DNA of 64,000 nucleotides from Shewanella oncorhynchi (GTDB lineage Bacteria; Pseudomonadota; Gammaproteobacteria; Enterobacterales; Shewanellaceae). This document shows, piece by piece, positions 54,462 through 63,736 of the stretch; position 1 is the first letter of the stretch, and the number at the start of each line of letters is the position of its first letter. The notes under the pieces are model-generated. The model worked only from the letters and a program-made list of their open reading frames with translations, did not search any database and was not told where the DNA came from. A program made the translations under genes and the position numbers. Location: contig NZ_JABAEB010000005.1 in the NCBI RefSeq assembly GCF_012584455.1, forward strand, positions 124,001 to 188,000, in the 5' to 3' direction.

Positions 54462-55679
54462 ATGGAAATGGCAATTGGCATAGGCATGTTCACGCTAGTG
54501 GTCTGTCTATTGGTGATAGTGATTCTAATCGCCAAAAAGAAATTAGTGGCTACGGGTGAAGTGACTATCAGCATCAACGAAGATGCCGAAAAAAGCATTC
54601 AAGTTGCCGCGGGTGACAAGTTACTCGGCGCTTTGGCGAGTCAGAGTATTTTTATTCCGTCTGCCTGTGGTGGCGGCGGAACCTGTGGTCAGTGCCGAGT
54701 GAAAATCAAATCGGGCGGCGGTGACATTCTGCCGACTGAAATGGGCCATATCACTAAGAAAGAGGCTAAAGAAGGTTGTCGTCTCGCCTGCCAAGTCTCA
54801 GTGAAAACCGATATGGAACTTGAGCTCGACGAAGAAATCTTTGGGGTGAAGAAGTGGCAATGTCAGGTGATCTCTAATGATAACAAGGCGACTTTTATCA
54901 AGGAGTTATTGCTTGAGTTACCCGAAGGTGAAGATGTTCGCTTTAAAGCGGGGGGTTATATTCAAATTGAAGCGCCAGCCCATGTGGTGAAATACGCTGA
55001 CTTTGATATTCCTGAAAAATACCGTGGCGATTGGGACAAATACGGTCTGTTTGACATTGTCTCTACCGTTAATGAAGAAGTGTTGCGCGCTTACTCTATG
55101 GCCAACTATCCCGATGAAAAGGGTCGCATTATGCTGAACGTGCGGATTGCGACGCCGCCATCGGCCAATGTGCCAGCGGGCAAGATGTCATCTTACATCT
55201 TCAACTTGAAAGCGGGCGATACAGTGACGATTTCTGGGCCATTCGGAGAGTTCTTTGTGAAGGAAACCGATGCGGAAATGGTGTTCATCGGCGGCGGTGC
55301 GGGCATGGCACCTATGCGTTCACACATTTTCGATCAGCTTAAGAGTAAGAAAACCACACGTAAAATGAGCTTCTGGTACGGTGCTCGTTCGACCCGTGAA
55401 GTGTTTTACCAAGCGGATTTCGATGCCCTAGCGGCCGAGAATGACAACTTCGTTTGGCATGTGGCGTTATCTGAGCCATTGCCTGAGGATAATTGGACTG
55501 GCTACACTGGCTTTATTCATAATGTGATTTATGAGAATTATCTTAAAAATCATAAGGCACCAGAAGACTGCGAGTACTACATGTGTGGTCCTCCAATCAT
55601 GAACTCTTCAGTGATTAAGATGCTTGAAAGCCTAGGCGTTGAACCAGAAAACATCCTACTCGATGACTTTGGTGATTAG
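54462..55679 (+). CDS. nqrF: Na+-NQR subunit F, NADH dehydrogenase flavoprotein
   Basis: Subunit F, 405 residues, takes hydride from NADH and passes electrons through FAD and a 2Fe-2S centre. An N-terminal anchor (6-26) precedes the ferredoxin domain with Cys69, Cys75, Cys78 and Cys110. FAD binds at RAYSMANYP and the NADH domain has [14 protein letters not shown] with MCGPPIMN. It follows nqrE by 77 bases. The operon ends here; the maturation genes apbE and nqrM that often follow nqr are not seen. Confidence 0.96.
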   Translation: MEMAIGIGMFTLVVCLLVIVILIAKKKLVATGEVTISINEDAEKSIQVAAGDKLLGALASQSIFIPSACGGGGTCGQCRVKIKSGGGDILPTEMGHITKKEAKEGCRLACQVSVKTDMELELDEEIFGVKKWQCQVISNDNKATFIKELLLELPEGEDVRFKAGGYIQIEAPAHVVKYADFDIPEKYRGDWDKYGLFDIVSTVNEEVLRAYSMANYPDEKGRIMLNVRIATPPSANVPAGKMSSYIFNLKAGDTVTISGPFGEFFVKETDAEMVFIGGGAGMAPMRSHIFDQLKSKKTTRKMSFWYGARSTREVFYQADFDALAAENDNFVWHVALSEPLPEDNWTGYTGFIHNVIYENYLKNHKAPEDCEYYMCGPPIMNSSVIKMLESLGVEPENILLDDFGD

Positions 55680-55696
55680 CCGTTAAACTTAAGCTA

Positions 55697-55740
55697 GAGC
55701 TTAATCTGAGCTTAATCTGAGCTTAATCAGAGCTTCAATT
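55697..55740 (+). repeat. Four tandem 11-bp repeats downstream of nqrF
   Basis: The unit GAGCTTAATCT occurs twice exactly, then as GAGCTTAATCA and GAGCTTCAATT, in direct tandem array just past the nqrF stop. It is likely a slippage expansion. Confidence 0.7.
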
Positions 55741-55763
55741 AGCGGTTAAAGCTTGAAACTCAT

Positions 55764-55798
55764 AACTCGCGTTAAGGCAACTTAACGCGAGTTTTGTT
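55764..55798 (+). terminator. nqr operon terminator
   Basis: A 13-bp perfect stem (AACTCGCGTTAAG with its complement) and a GCAA tetraloop are followed by TTTGTTTA. The minus-strand gene at 55798 ends against it. Confidence 0.95.
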
Positions 55799-56193
55799 TA
55801 TTGCTTGTTAGCGTTTTTAAGTTCAAAGCCTCTAACAATGACATATGCGATAAGGGCAAATATGAATACGATGAGGTACATCCATGCGATACTTTGCAAA
55901 GTTTCAATAATTGTTCGATATATCTCAATAGTCCAACGTTCTAGAGTTAGCTGTAGAATTTCAACATCTTTATGTCGAGCGGTAATGTAGCGTTCTAAAT
56001 CATAAATTCTAACTCCACCAGAAATACCCACAACGTATGTGGCAAAAATAATATATTTTTGCCAAGCGGCACTGATTGAATCTTGAATTATTCGAGAAAA
56101 TATTTCTCCTAGTGGTCTTTTGAAAATCGAAACAACCAGAAATGAAACGGTTATAGATAGTGCAAATGTAATAATCAGTAATGTAAAGAACAT
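55798..56193 (-). CDS. Small membrane protein of unknown function
   Basis: A 131-residue protein I do not recognise. It has three hydrophobic stretches (about 1-24, 45-62 and 98-123). Between them is a mostly hydrophilic helix with alternating charges (RYITARHKDVEILQLTLERWTIEIYRTIIETLQS). The AAAGAACATG-type start (AGGAGAGAG upstream) is well placed. It is AT-rich compared with the neighbouring nqr genes, which suggests acquired DNA. No toxin, transporter or sensor signature was found. Coding seems real, since one long frame with a good ribosome site is retained. Confidence 0.7.
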   Translation of the reverse strand: MFFTLLIITFALSITVSFLVVSIFKRPLGEIFSRIIQDSISAAWQKYIIFATYVVGISGGVRIYDLERYITARHKDVEILQLTLERWTIEIYRTIIETLQSIAWMYLIVFIFALIAYVIVRGFELKNANKQ

Positions 56194-56717
56194 GCTCTCT
56201 CCTTAGAACAGATAATCAAATCGACAATTTTACCAGTCATTTAAAATCAACAACATAATCTGCTTTCGGCTTACGTTCAAGTGAATAGTGATTGAGATCG
56301 CTTTAAGGATAGGTGCCGAGTGGGTGTCAACATTCGTGAATGATTTTGCTATCTGGGTAGTGCTATTCAGTGGGTATAATTTTTGAGTTGTTAAAGTTAA
56401 AGTCGTGGGGCTTCACCCCACACCCGAACAAGGAAGACTGCTCGTCCTATCCTCCTTGGATGCTCCAAGACGCCCCTAGCAAAGTTACATCCATTGAATA
56501 CTGGCTTCGTGCATATTCGAAAATCGCTAACGCTTCCGATGGGGCGTCCATTCCCCCCGAAAACTACGCAGACGTCCTGTCTGCGTCACGCGATTTTCTT
56601 CAACACCCTTCAGCAACTTCGTAGGGGAAGGTGAACTTCTGCTGTCTAGGTGTCGGCAGTTAATCCTGAAAGAGTTATGCTTATCCCATCTTTTGGTTTG
56701 ATAAATTCTTTTTTATG
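56194..56717. other. Gap holding a GC-rich hairpin-rich element
   Basis: The first 180 bases are AT-rich with no clear feature. From about 56395 to 56690 the DNA turns GC-richer and carries successive hairpins (see the next entry). A frame of 84 codons at 56370-56624 runs through the element, but its codons are better explained as read-through of structured DNA. Confidence 0.5.
56395..56690 (+). repeat. Structured hairpin-rich element, possibly a dispersed repeat or RNA
   Basis: At least four stems are seen. GTGGGG/CCCCAC lies at 56405-56421. CAAGGA/TCCTTG lies at 56429-56458. TTGGA/TCCAA lies at 56456-56468. ACGCAGAC/GTCTGCGT lies at 56566-56586. It contrasts sharply with the AT-rich surroundings. 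The GGGGCTTCACCCCACACCC opening resembles, from memory, dispersed intergenic sequences of Shewanella and Vibrio; this was not checked. Confidence 0.45.
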
Positions 56718-57350
56718 TTACTGGGTACATCTATTCAAAAAACTAATCCATATGAAAAATCTTTCATCTGGAGCCTTAATCGTCTCATACTGTTCGTTGT
56801 CGTTTACTTGTCTTGCAATGATAACTTGTCCTAAATTCTTGATAAGTTTAATGTTATATATGTCACTGAATTCATCACTATTTTTTTCATCTAATCCAGG
56901 AAACACAATATTATCAGGAAGGCGATAAAAGAAACGATCTGTTGCAGCAAGGAATAACTCGACAACATCTATGAAATCATTGACTTCAGTTTCAGTTGGT
57001 ATGGCATAATTGTGCTCGACTTCGTTTCTTATTTTGTTTAACTTGTTTAATACTCGAGGGCTGACTATTCCGCATTTTTTGCAGTATTCAAGCTTAGCTG
57101 GAAACGCATTTTTGTTGGTGTGACTTTTGTAACCGTATGTATCGACTAAAAGATCAACTTGATAATGCAATGCTCTCTTTGCATTTAACAGCGCATTAAT
57201 CGAAGAGTGATTGTCTAGAGTTCCCTCAAGATCCTTAATTGCAAAAATGAAGTAGTCACGTGGCTTTAGATCTCCAGCAATATCAATACCTTGCCACTCT
57301 GGGTCATAATCGTACTTCACGAGATCAAGATACTTTTCTAATTCTTTCAT
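56718..57350 (-). CDS. HEPN-motif protein of unknown function
   Basis: A 210-residue soluble, mostly helical protein. The start has an AAAGGAG site six to seven bases upstream. It contains NKLNKIRNEVEHNYAIP: residues Arg108 to His113 form R-N-E-V-E-H, the R-x4-6-H motif of HEPN domains, many of which are ribonucleases in toxin-antitoxin and defence systems. A pair of cysteines (CKKCGIVS, about 90-93) precedes it. The DNA is AT-rich and flanked by non-core material. No cognate nucleotidyltransferase or antitoxin gene is adjacent, so it could be a solitary HEPN protein or a host-regulation protein. Confidence 0.65.
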   Translation of the reverse strand: MKELEKYLDLVKYDYDPEWQGIDIAGDLKPRDYFIFAIKDLEGTLDNHSSINALLNAKRALHYQVDLLVDTYGYKSHTNKNAFPAKLEYCKKCGIVSPRVLNKLNKIRNEVEHNYAIPTETEVNDFIDVVELFLAATDRFFYRLPDNIVFPGLDEKNSDEFSDIYNIKLIKNLGQVIIARQVNDNEQYETIKAPDERFFIWISFLNRCTQ

Positions 57351-57841
57351 ATTACTCCTTTGTTAAAAGGTTAGGTTTCTCTACTAATAGGGATCGCGGT
57401 ATATCATACGTCCTATTATTTTGGTTTATTACGTTAATTCTTCAAGCCCTATAATAGAATGCAAAATAATCCCAACAGCTTACCCTAATGCTCCTGTTAA
57501 TTAAGGATACACATCGATTATATTGTAGTTCTCCTTTGATAGCTTTATCGATATATTACTTAGGGAAAATCTGACTGGTATAAGTTTAATTCCTTAATAA
57601 TTTACCAATAACACCTGAGTTCAAGGGATGCACAATCCCCTCGGAGTTACCGCAGGGCGAATAGAGCTCTTGATTTAATAAAGAGTGCGTGAGTCTTGGC
57701 ATATAATCCAACTCTCGGTTAAAGTCTAAGTTATTTCTGGCACTCTAAACCTTAAACATAACAACACTTAACACGACCTTGTGATAAGCTTGCCGCTTTC
57801 TAAAAGGCAGCATTATTTGTTAATTACGTTAAGGATAACCA
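57351..57841. other. Gap of 490 bases without a recognised gene
   Basis: AT-rich DNA with no credible open frame. Weak hairpins occur (GGGAT/ATCCC near 57630, CTCTT/AAGAG near 57670). The line from 57746 shares 23 of 25 bases with 2686-2710. The promoter of the hydrolase gene at 57842 should lie here, but no distinct -10/-35 pair was fixed. Confidence 0.5.
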
Positions 57842-59044
57842 ATGCGTTTGAGTGTTATCAGTACCCTGTTGACTGGTTTTTTATTATTCCCAAGTGCCAA
57901 CAGTTTTGGTCTGTTATTAGAAACAGGTGCTGAACAAGAGCAAATCGGGCAAGGCAGTAACTCTATTGCCGTTGAAAGCCAAACCGCATCTTCAGTATCG
58001 AAGGTGGCGGAGATCAAGACTTTAATCCAAACCGCGATAAAGGATTCGCCGCAGCCATTTAGTGGCAGTGTTATCCTGCTTGAGCAGGGCAAGCCGCAGC
58101 TTGAACTGCAAAAGGGCGAAGGCATTAGTCAAGATTCGCGCTTTGTGATGGCATCGCTCTCTAAGCAGATTACTGCAACCTTGATATTGCAGGCCGTCGA
58201 TGCGGGGAAACTCGACTTAAACCTATCGCTTAATCATTATCTTTTTGGTGATGCTGAAGGGAATAATAAGGCGCTAAAAGGCATGGATGCAGGTGTAAAT
58301 CCAAGTGCGGATGCACTTAATCCCAGTCGATATGATGAGCGGATTACGCTACACCAACTGCTGACGCATACATCGGGTGTCGATAAACTGGGTAAGGCCA
58401 ATCGATTCGAGCCGGGAAGCCAATTTGAATACTCCAACTTCGGTTATTCACTTTTAGGGCAAGTGCTTGAGAAGGTCAATCACCAATCCTTTGCCGAGCA
58501 AGTGGCGCAGTTTGCAACTCGATACCAGCTTAATGGCCTGAGTGCTGAGCTTGGCAGTATTGAGGCGATTCACGTCAAAGTGCCTTCACTCGCCGTAGGT
58601 TTACAGGAAAGCGAGGTGATTGCCCCTGCTGACTTAGTGCTTGATGAAGCTTTGTTGCCCGCAGGGGGATTAATTGCTTCAGCGCCAGCTTATGCCGCCT
58701 TTCAGCATCTATTACATTCTGGCAAGTTGATGAGCGCAGAGAGTTATCAACGTATGACTATGGCGTATACCGAGATCCAATTCTTATGGCCGAATATGCG
58801 CTATGGCTATGGGGTGAGGATCAATAAGGACGATGGTCTCGTCGAATACAGTCATACGGGCTATTTATCTGGCTATATGTCGATGACACTGCATTATCCC
58901 GAATTTAATTTGGATCTGGTGATGCTGGAAAATCTATCGCTAAATCTTAATGATCGCGCTCGAGTATTTGAACTGCATAATCAGATACGTCAAATCATTC
59001 GTAGCCAGTTACTGCTTGCTAAAGCGTCTAATGTTAAGCCTTAA
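57842..59044 (+). CDS. Serine hydrolase, beta-lactamase/PBP-like
   Basis: A 400-residue exported serine hydrolase with a signal peptide (MRLSVISTLLTGFLLFPSANS). It belongs to the class C beta-lactamase/esterase/DD-peptidase fold. The S-x-x-K nucleophile motif is SLSK (Ser105, Lys108), the Y-x-N motif is YSN in FEYSNFGYSLLG near 200, and the third motif is HTG in YSHTGYLSGY near 340. The substrate could be peptide, ester or a beta-lactam and cannot be decided. The gene has no recognised partner. Confidence 0.88.
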   Translation: MRLSVISTLLTGFLLFPSANSFGLLLETGAEQEQIGQGSNSIAVESQTASSVSKVAEIKTLIQTAIKDSPQPFSGSVILLEQGKPQLELQKGEGISQDSRFVMASLSKQITATLILQAVDAGKLDLNLSLNHYLFGDAEGNNKALKGMDAGVNPSADALNPSRYDERITLHQLLTHTSGVDKLGKANRFEPGSQFEYSNFGYSLLGQVLEKVNHQSFAEQVAQFATRYQLNGLSAELGSIEAIHVKVPSLAVGLQESEVIAPADLVLDEALLPAGGLIASAPAYAAFQHLLHSGKLMSAESYQRMTMAYTEIQFLWPNMRYGYGVRINKDDGLVEYSHTGYLSGYMSMTLHYPEFNLDLVMLENLSLNLNDRARVFELHNQIRQIIRSQLLLAKASNVKP

Positions 59045-59100
59045 GTCTCTCCATTATGTTGGCTAATAGGCGGCTAAGTCAGATGGTGTGAGTCTCGAAA

Positions 59101-59130
59101 GCATAAAGCCCCAAAGTTAGGGCTTTATGC
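59101..59130. terminator. Bidirectional hairpin between hydrolase and ankyrin genes
   Basis: GCATAAAGCCC and GGGCTTTATGC form an 11-bp perfect stem with an 8-base loop between convergent genes. A T run is missing, so it may depend on sequence context. Confidence 0.6.
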
Positions 59131-59162
59131 TTGGTACTCGTTGGCAGTTAAGGTGCTAATCG

Positions 59163-61625
59163 TTACCAAAAGCGCTTTCTAAGTGCGGTCTCGATATCAA
59201 TCTCAACCCTAAAGTACTGCAAAATCGTCCAAACTGAATCGACTAAGGCTTCGGTAAGCGCTGGATAATCATCCTCGATAATTCCGTTAATTTCTTCGAC
59301 GGTTTCATCGATATATTCCTGAACACCTTCCTCAAATTCGGCCTTTGTCGCTTGATTGCGGAAAAAGCTAAAGTTGTCGAGTTTTTCTATCAATTGATCA
59401 ATAAGGACTCTCACCGAATTGAGTTGTTCAACTGTGATCGTCGGATCGGTGGCGATCAGTTTAAAAAAGCTCTGCACTTTGGTTTTGAGATCGAATAGCG
59501 TTGGGATTTGATCTCGATTTGCCGCCGCATTACTCACCTCTAATTTGGTTTGCTTGACGGGCGCAGGTGTCACATTCACCTCAGATGCTTGCGGATTGGC
59601 CGTCATAGGATCGGCATTGCTCGAAGCTGTTGCTGGTATTGCGCGATTGTGGGCTATGGTTGTGGGGGCTGGCGGTATCTCGCGCCCCAGTGTTTGTAGC
59701 AGGCGGCGCTGGAAATAGCTTTGCGGCAGGGCTTTGCTGAGTGCTTGCTCAAGCTGAGTTTCACTGTAGGAGGCTATTTGCAGCAGCGCTTCGAAAATCT
59801 CTTTATATTCTTGCTCAATAGCCGCTATTAGCGGGCTATTGCCTAAGCTATTGGTCACGGTTAAGTCGGCGCCATATTGCTGCAAAAGTCTTAAGATCCG
59901 CACCGCCGTTGATTCAAAGCGGGGGAACTCGATTGAACTGCCGCCTATCACAGCGCAAAGGGCAGGAGTGGTGTCTTCACCATTGATGGCATTGGGGTTG
60001 GCGCCATGTTCGAGTAGCGCCTCTACGCAGGACTGCGCGCCGTAGTAACTGGAGCACATTAATGGCGTAAATTGCTCATCCACCGAGAATTCTTCTAACT
60101 TTGCTCCATGGCGCAGTAAGAGTTCTACGGTTTTTCGCCGCATAGGGCCGGTAATTTCATCCCACCAGTAGGTCGAAATCGCCTTGTGTAGAATGGGCGA
60201 ATTATCGTGGCCACAATGGGTAAAAATATCCCCGCCTTGGTGAATGAGCCATTCAAGTAGTTGGCTTCGACAGGAGATGGCCGCCGCAGACACATAGTTA
60301 GTGTTGTAGATATTGGTGAGGCTTAAATCCAGCCCCTTGGTGAGCAGATATTCCATCACTTGGATAAGCGTTGCTTGATCTTCTTTCCCTGAACCACGCT
60401 GGCAGATAGTGAGTAAGGTTGGTTCATCCACCGCCCCAAATTTTTTATTGATATCCATACCATATTGCAGGAACAGATCGAAAAACTCGGGCAGAAAGGT
60501 TTTCTTTTCGACCATTGGATAAACCAATAGTCGTAAATTCGACCAGACTAACATCTCATAGGATTTACCCGTATTCACAAATTCGGCATTTGGATTAGCG
60601 CCATATTTGAGCAACAGTTCAAGGGCTTGGTAGATGTAACTCCGTTTATTCGGATCGGTAAATTGGGCATTATTAATATATTGGTTGAGCAAGGGTGAAT
60701 GGTCGGCATCAGGCGGTGTCATCCTATAGATGCGATTGATATCGACGGTGGCCTTAATCAGTTTTTCGATAATCCTAAGGTCAAATTCTGAGGTCAATGC
60801 CGCATAGACCAAACTTTTGGCGTGAGAATCGGCTTTGAGCTGCGGATAATGGTCTAACAGGTATTCAGTGTAGTCTTGCGCTTTAGCGTAAACGCATAGT
60901 TCGAGTAAATTAGCATCATCCCAGAAGCTGCTATCGTTGGCCATAATATAGCGTGACTTTTTAAATGCAGGGAAGCGTTTAACCAAGGGAGAAAATGTTT
61001 CTACTCCCCAAAATTCGCTCGAAGAAATAATGTTTTCAATTAGGCTTAATTTGCCAATATCTAATGGGATATCTTTATTAATGATATGCAGGAACAGATC
61101 TCTATTGCGTTCATCATATAATATTTCTAGCGGGTGATTTAATTCACCATTGGTCCAAAAACTCACCGGTTTATTGATATCTAAGTTAGCTGCAAGTAGA
61201 ATATCGATCATGTCTCTACGTTGATGGTCTTGATAGATATATTGCGGATTAGGATGAAATAGATAGTTGAGCCAGCAATTATTATATTGATTTTGAAAGT
61301 AAAGATTGGCACTAGAGTCTAGGTATAGGGTAACGAGTTCTGAGTTGTTATATTCAATAGCCGAATGCAAGGCACTGAAACCATTACATTCGATTTTAGC
61401 GCCTTTGCTGAGCAAGTATTTTATAAGCACTAAATCGGACTGAGGACTGCAAGATAGTGGAACTAATATATTGCAGGGCGAAACATTGAGATCAATAAAG
61501 TTGAGATCTCCACTATCGGCAAGAAATTGATCAACTTTATTTATTTTAGCCGAGGTCGAAAGCGTGTTATCTAGGCATATTTCCCGAAGTGTGAGTTTCT
61601 TATCACTAAAAATCCAACTGAGCAT
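59163..61625 (-). CDS. Large ankyrin-repeat protein
   Basis: An 820-residue soluble protein. Ankyrin repeats occupy about residues 60-640 in a degenerate array. Well-formed units include NGFSALHSAIEYNNSELVTLYL near the N-terminus and QFTPLMCSSYYGAQSCVEALLEHGANPNAINGEDTTPALCAVIG, then GNSPLIAAIEQEYKEIFEALL, in the later part. Loosely conserved units lie between. A linker rich in Ala/Pro/Asn and a C-terminal helical acidic domain (about 700-820) follow. No signal or membrane segment is visible. Ankyrin domains bind proteins, so a scaffolding or interaction role is the only inference. Confidence 0.85.
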   Translation of the reverse strand: MLSWIFSDKKLTLREICLDNTLSTSAKINKVDQFLADSGDLNFIDLNVSPCNILVPLSCSPQSDLVLIKYLLSKGAKIECNGFSALHSAIEYNNSELVTLYLDSSANLYFQNQYNNCWLNYLFHPNPQYIYQDHQRRDMIDILLAANLDINKPVSFWTNGELNHPLEILYDERNRDLFLHIINKDIPLDIGKLSLIENIISSSEFWGVETFSPLVKRFPAFKKSRYIMANDSSFWDDANLLELCVYAKAQDYTEYLLDHYPQLKADSHAKSLVYAALTSEFDLRIIEKLIKATVDINRIYRMTPPDADHSPLLNQYINNAQFTDPNKRSYIYQALELLLKYGANPNAEFVNTGKSYEMLVWSNLRLLVYPMVEKKTFLPEFFDLFLQYGMDINKKFGAVDEPTLLTICQRGSGKEDQATLIQVMEYLLTKGLDLSLTNIYNTNYVSAAAISCRSQLLEWLIHQGGDIFTHCGHDNSPILHKAISTYWWDEITGPMRRKTVELLLRHGAKLEEFSVDEQFTPLMCSSYYGAQSCVEALLEHGANPNAINGEDTTPALCAVIGGSSIEFPRFESTAVRILRLLQQYGADLTVTNSLGNSPLIAAIEQEYKEIFEALLQIASYSETQLEQALSKALPQSYFQRRLLQTLGREIPPAPTTIAHNRAIPATASSNADPMTANPQASEVNVTPAPVKQTKLEVSNAAANRDQIPTLFDLKTKVQSFFKLIATDPTITVEQLNSVRVLIDQLIEKLDNFSFFRNQATKAEFEEGVQEYIDETVEEINGIIEDDYPALTEALVDSVWTILQYFRVEIDIETALRKRFW

Positions 61626-61863
61626 AATGTTCCCTATTTAATGCCGTTAACAAAATGGTATCAAACACCTTTCAATTTATTAAAAATTGAGTGAGGTAAA
61701 TTGCCATATTTTAATGCATTTAAGTTAAGAAAAACTATGCCCTAAGACTGATAATTAAAATCATCTTGCTGAATAACATTTGCTGATACAAATTGATAAT
61801 GCCAAACAAGTTTAATCATGGCTGTTTGGCATTGTTACTTTGATTGGAATTCTGCTTCATATC

Positions 61864-62913
61864 CTATTGATTAAGATCTAGCTGCATCGGCATTTCGCAG
61901 GCGTCGTGGCCTGTGTTCCCTAGGGGAGCTGACAGATGTACAAAGCCTAATTTCTCATAGAGTTTTACGGCTTCATTTAGTACAGCGGTGGTTTCTAAAT
62001 AGCAGCTTTGATAACCCGTTTCGCGGGCGAAATCGAGTGCCATTAACGCTACGCGTTTTGCGAGTCCTTTGCCGCGGATTTCTGGCATAAAGTACATTTT
62101 TTGTAGTTCGCAGACGCCATCATTGTTAGCTAAAGGCGCAATACCGGCGCCGCCTAAAATGCGGCCCTCTAATTCAATAATCCAATAGTTGGCGCCCGCT
62201 TGGGAGTAAATCTGGCTTAGGCAATCTAAGGTCGGGTCCGCCACACTATAGCCTTTATCTGCGGTTAAGCCGTATTCGGCCGAAACATCGCGGATGACTT
62301 TGGCAATTGCGGCATCATCTTGGGCTGTGGCTTGGCGAATGTGACAACCACTTTGCTGCTTGGCGTTATGTACGGCTTGGTTATATAACACGAGGGCCTC
62401 TTCGATTTGTGAAGTTTGCAATGGAGTCAGTTGGGCTAAGATCCCTTGGAATAATTGATTCTGCTGAGTATCCAATTTAACGAGTAATTTCTTACCCGCA
62501 GGTGTCAGTTGCACAACTAAGCAGCGACTGTCCCGTGGGTGCACCTGACTCTGGGCAAGATGTTTATCGATCAAATGCTTGATAGCGCGGCTCGCATTGG
62601 ACTTATCAATGCTGAGTTTGCTTGCAAGCTCTTTGATGGTCAGGGGCTGCTTGCCTATCTCAAACAGGGCATGGGCTTGCACGGGCGAAAGGGGTAAATC
62701 CCCAAAGGCGGCGTTGAGCATGCCTAAATTTCTCACCAGATAGCGAGACAAATGCCTGAGTTGGGTGGATGAGCCTGGCTCAGTCGTTTGCTTAGTTTGA
62801 GTCACAGGCTTCGCAGGATCTTGAGCCAATGGTGCGTCTGTTTGAGCCATAGTCGAATAGGTTTGGTTGCATGTCACAACTAAGTTAGCGGGCTTTAACT
62901 CCTCTTGCAACAT
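61864..62913 (-). CDS. MarR-GNAT fusion (regulator/acetyltransferase)
   Basis: A 349-residue fusion. About residues 45-185 form a MarR winged helix ([57 protein letters not shown]). About 195-349 form a GNAT acetyltransferase domain: [55 protein letters not shown], with the acetyl-CoA loop R-G-K-G-L. Such fusions are known in proteobacteria, but their targets are mostly unknown. The start follows the NTPase stop by one base and lacks a clear Shine-Dalgarno site, so a downstream ATG at 62850 is possible. Confidence 0.85.
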   Translation of the reverse strand: MLQEELKPANLVVTCNQTYSTMAQTDAPLAQDPAKPVTQTKQTTEPGSSTQLRHLSRYLVRNLGMLNAAFGDLPLSPVQAHALFEIGKQPLTIKELASKLSIDKSNASRAIKHLIDKHLAQSQVHPRDSRCLVVQLTPAGKKLLVKLDTQQNQLFQGILAQLTPLQTSQIEEALVLYNQAVHNAKQQSGCHIRQATAQDDAAIAKVIRDVSAEYGLTADKGYSVADPTLDCLSQIYSQAGANYWIIELEGRILGGAGIAPLANNDGVCELQKMYFMPEIRGKGLAKRVALMALDFARETGYQSCYLETTAVLNEAVKLYEKLGFVHLSAPLGNTGHDACEMPMQLDLNQ

Positions 62914-62914
62914 A

Positions 62915-63478
62915 TTAATAACAATCTGCTGTGTAAATATCAGGATTCAATAATGGCGCCATGGCGAGAATAATCGCTTGGGTGTAATTACTTTCACGGG
63001 TCGCATGGCCGTGGGTTAGTAAACCTATGGCACCGCCTTTTTGCTTAATATTGATTGTATTGAACAACCTATCCATGACATCCCCGAGTTCTTCTCCCGC
63101 TTCTAATGCCCGATAAACTTGCATTGGTAAAGGTAAAATTGCACTGCGGCCAATGGCAAGCTGGTCTTTATGGCCAATAGCGATATAGGCGAATGTGGCT
63201 GGGCCAAAGTCGAAACAATCGACACCGCCTTCCATCGCAAAATAGTAGTCGGCTTTAGTCTCTTGCGGGTCCTGCTGTTGACAATAGCGCACCCGATTGA
63301 TCGCCCCTTGGCGAGTGTCGAGATCTGTCATTGGCTGCGCCGCAACACCTGAAGGCGCATCCATACCGCAGGCTTCTATAATGCTGTCAGGGAACAGTTG
63401 TGCCATGGCATTAGTTGCCGCGTTGATTTTTACAGGGTTTTTAGAACCCACTTTTATCTTAATAATGTTTTGTTGCAT
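62915..63478 (-). CDS. Inosine/xanthosine triphosphatase (YjjX family)
   Basis: A 187-residue house-cleaning NTPase of the YjjX family, hydrolysing ITP/XTP to keep deaminated purines out of nucleic acids. Family blocks are [27 protein letters not shown] at the N-terminus, [19 protein letters not shown] mid-way and [20 protein letters not shown]-like [20 protein letters not shown] is in the last third. It is the upstream gene of a two-gene unit with the MarR-GNAT fusion, one base apart. Confidence 0.9.
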   Translation of the reverse strand: MQQNIIKIKVGSKNPVKINAATNAMAQLFPDSIIEACGMDAPSGVAAQPMTDLDTRQGAINRVRYCQQQDPQETKADYYFAMEGGVDCFDFGPATFAYIAIGHKDQLAIGRSAILPLPMQVYRALEAGEELGDVMDRLFNTINIKQKGGAIGLLTHGHATRESNYTQAIILAMAPLLNPDIYTADCY

Positions 63479-63736
63479 ATAAGTTATTTATTTTGGATTT
63501 TAATGTGGACGCTCGTTTGAATCATTGCTTAAATGGTCTGAGGTGTCTAAGCGTTTGGGTTTTCTATTCTGCCACAGTCGTCGGCGAAGCTCAGTAAAAA
63601 AGCCAACAGTAGGGGAGGCAATAGCCAGCCTTAGGGACTAGGAAGCGACATGCAACTATTGCTCCTTCAGTAATTTGGGCTGGAATAGGCAGTAAGGCTA
63701 TGTCATTGAAGGAACCAAAACCAAGAGATAATAATA

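Noticed and set aside
56370..56624. 84-codon open frame in the hairpin-rich element
   Set aside because: It runs through strong inverted repeats and has no ribosome site or recognisable product.
57610..57690. Possible tRNA 3' end or attachment site
   Set aside because: No T-loop pattern or cloverleaf could be drawn; only short stems are present.
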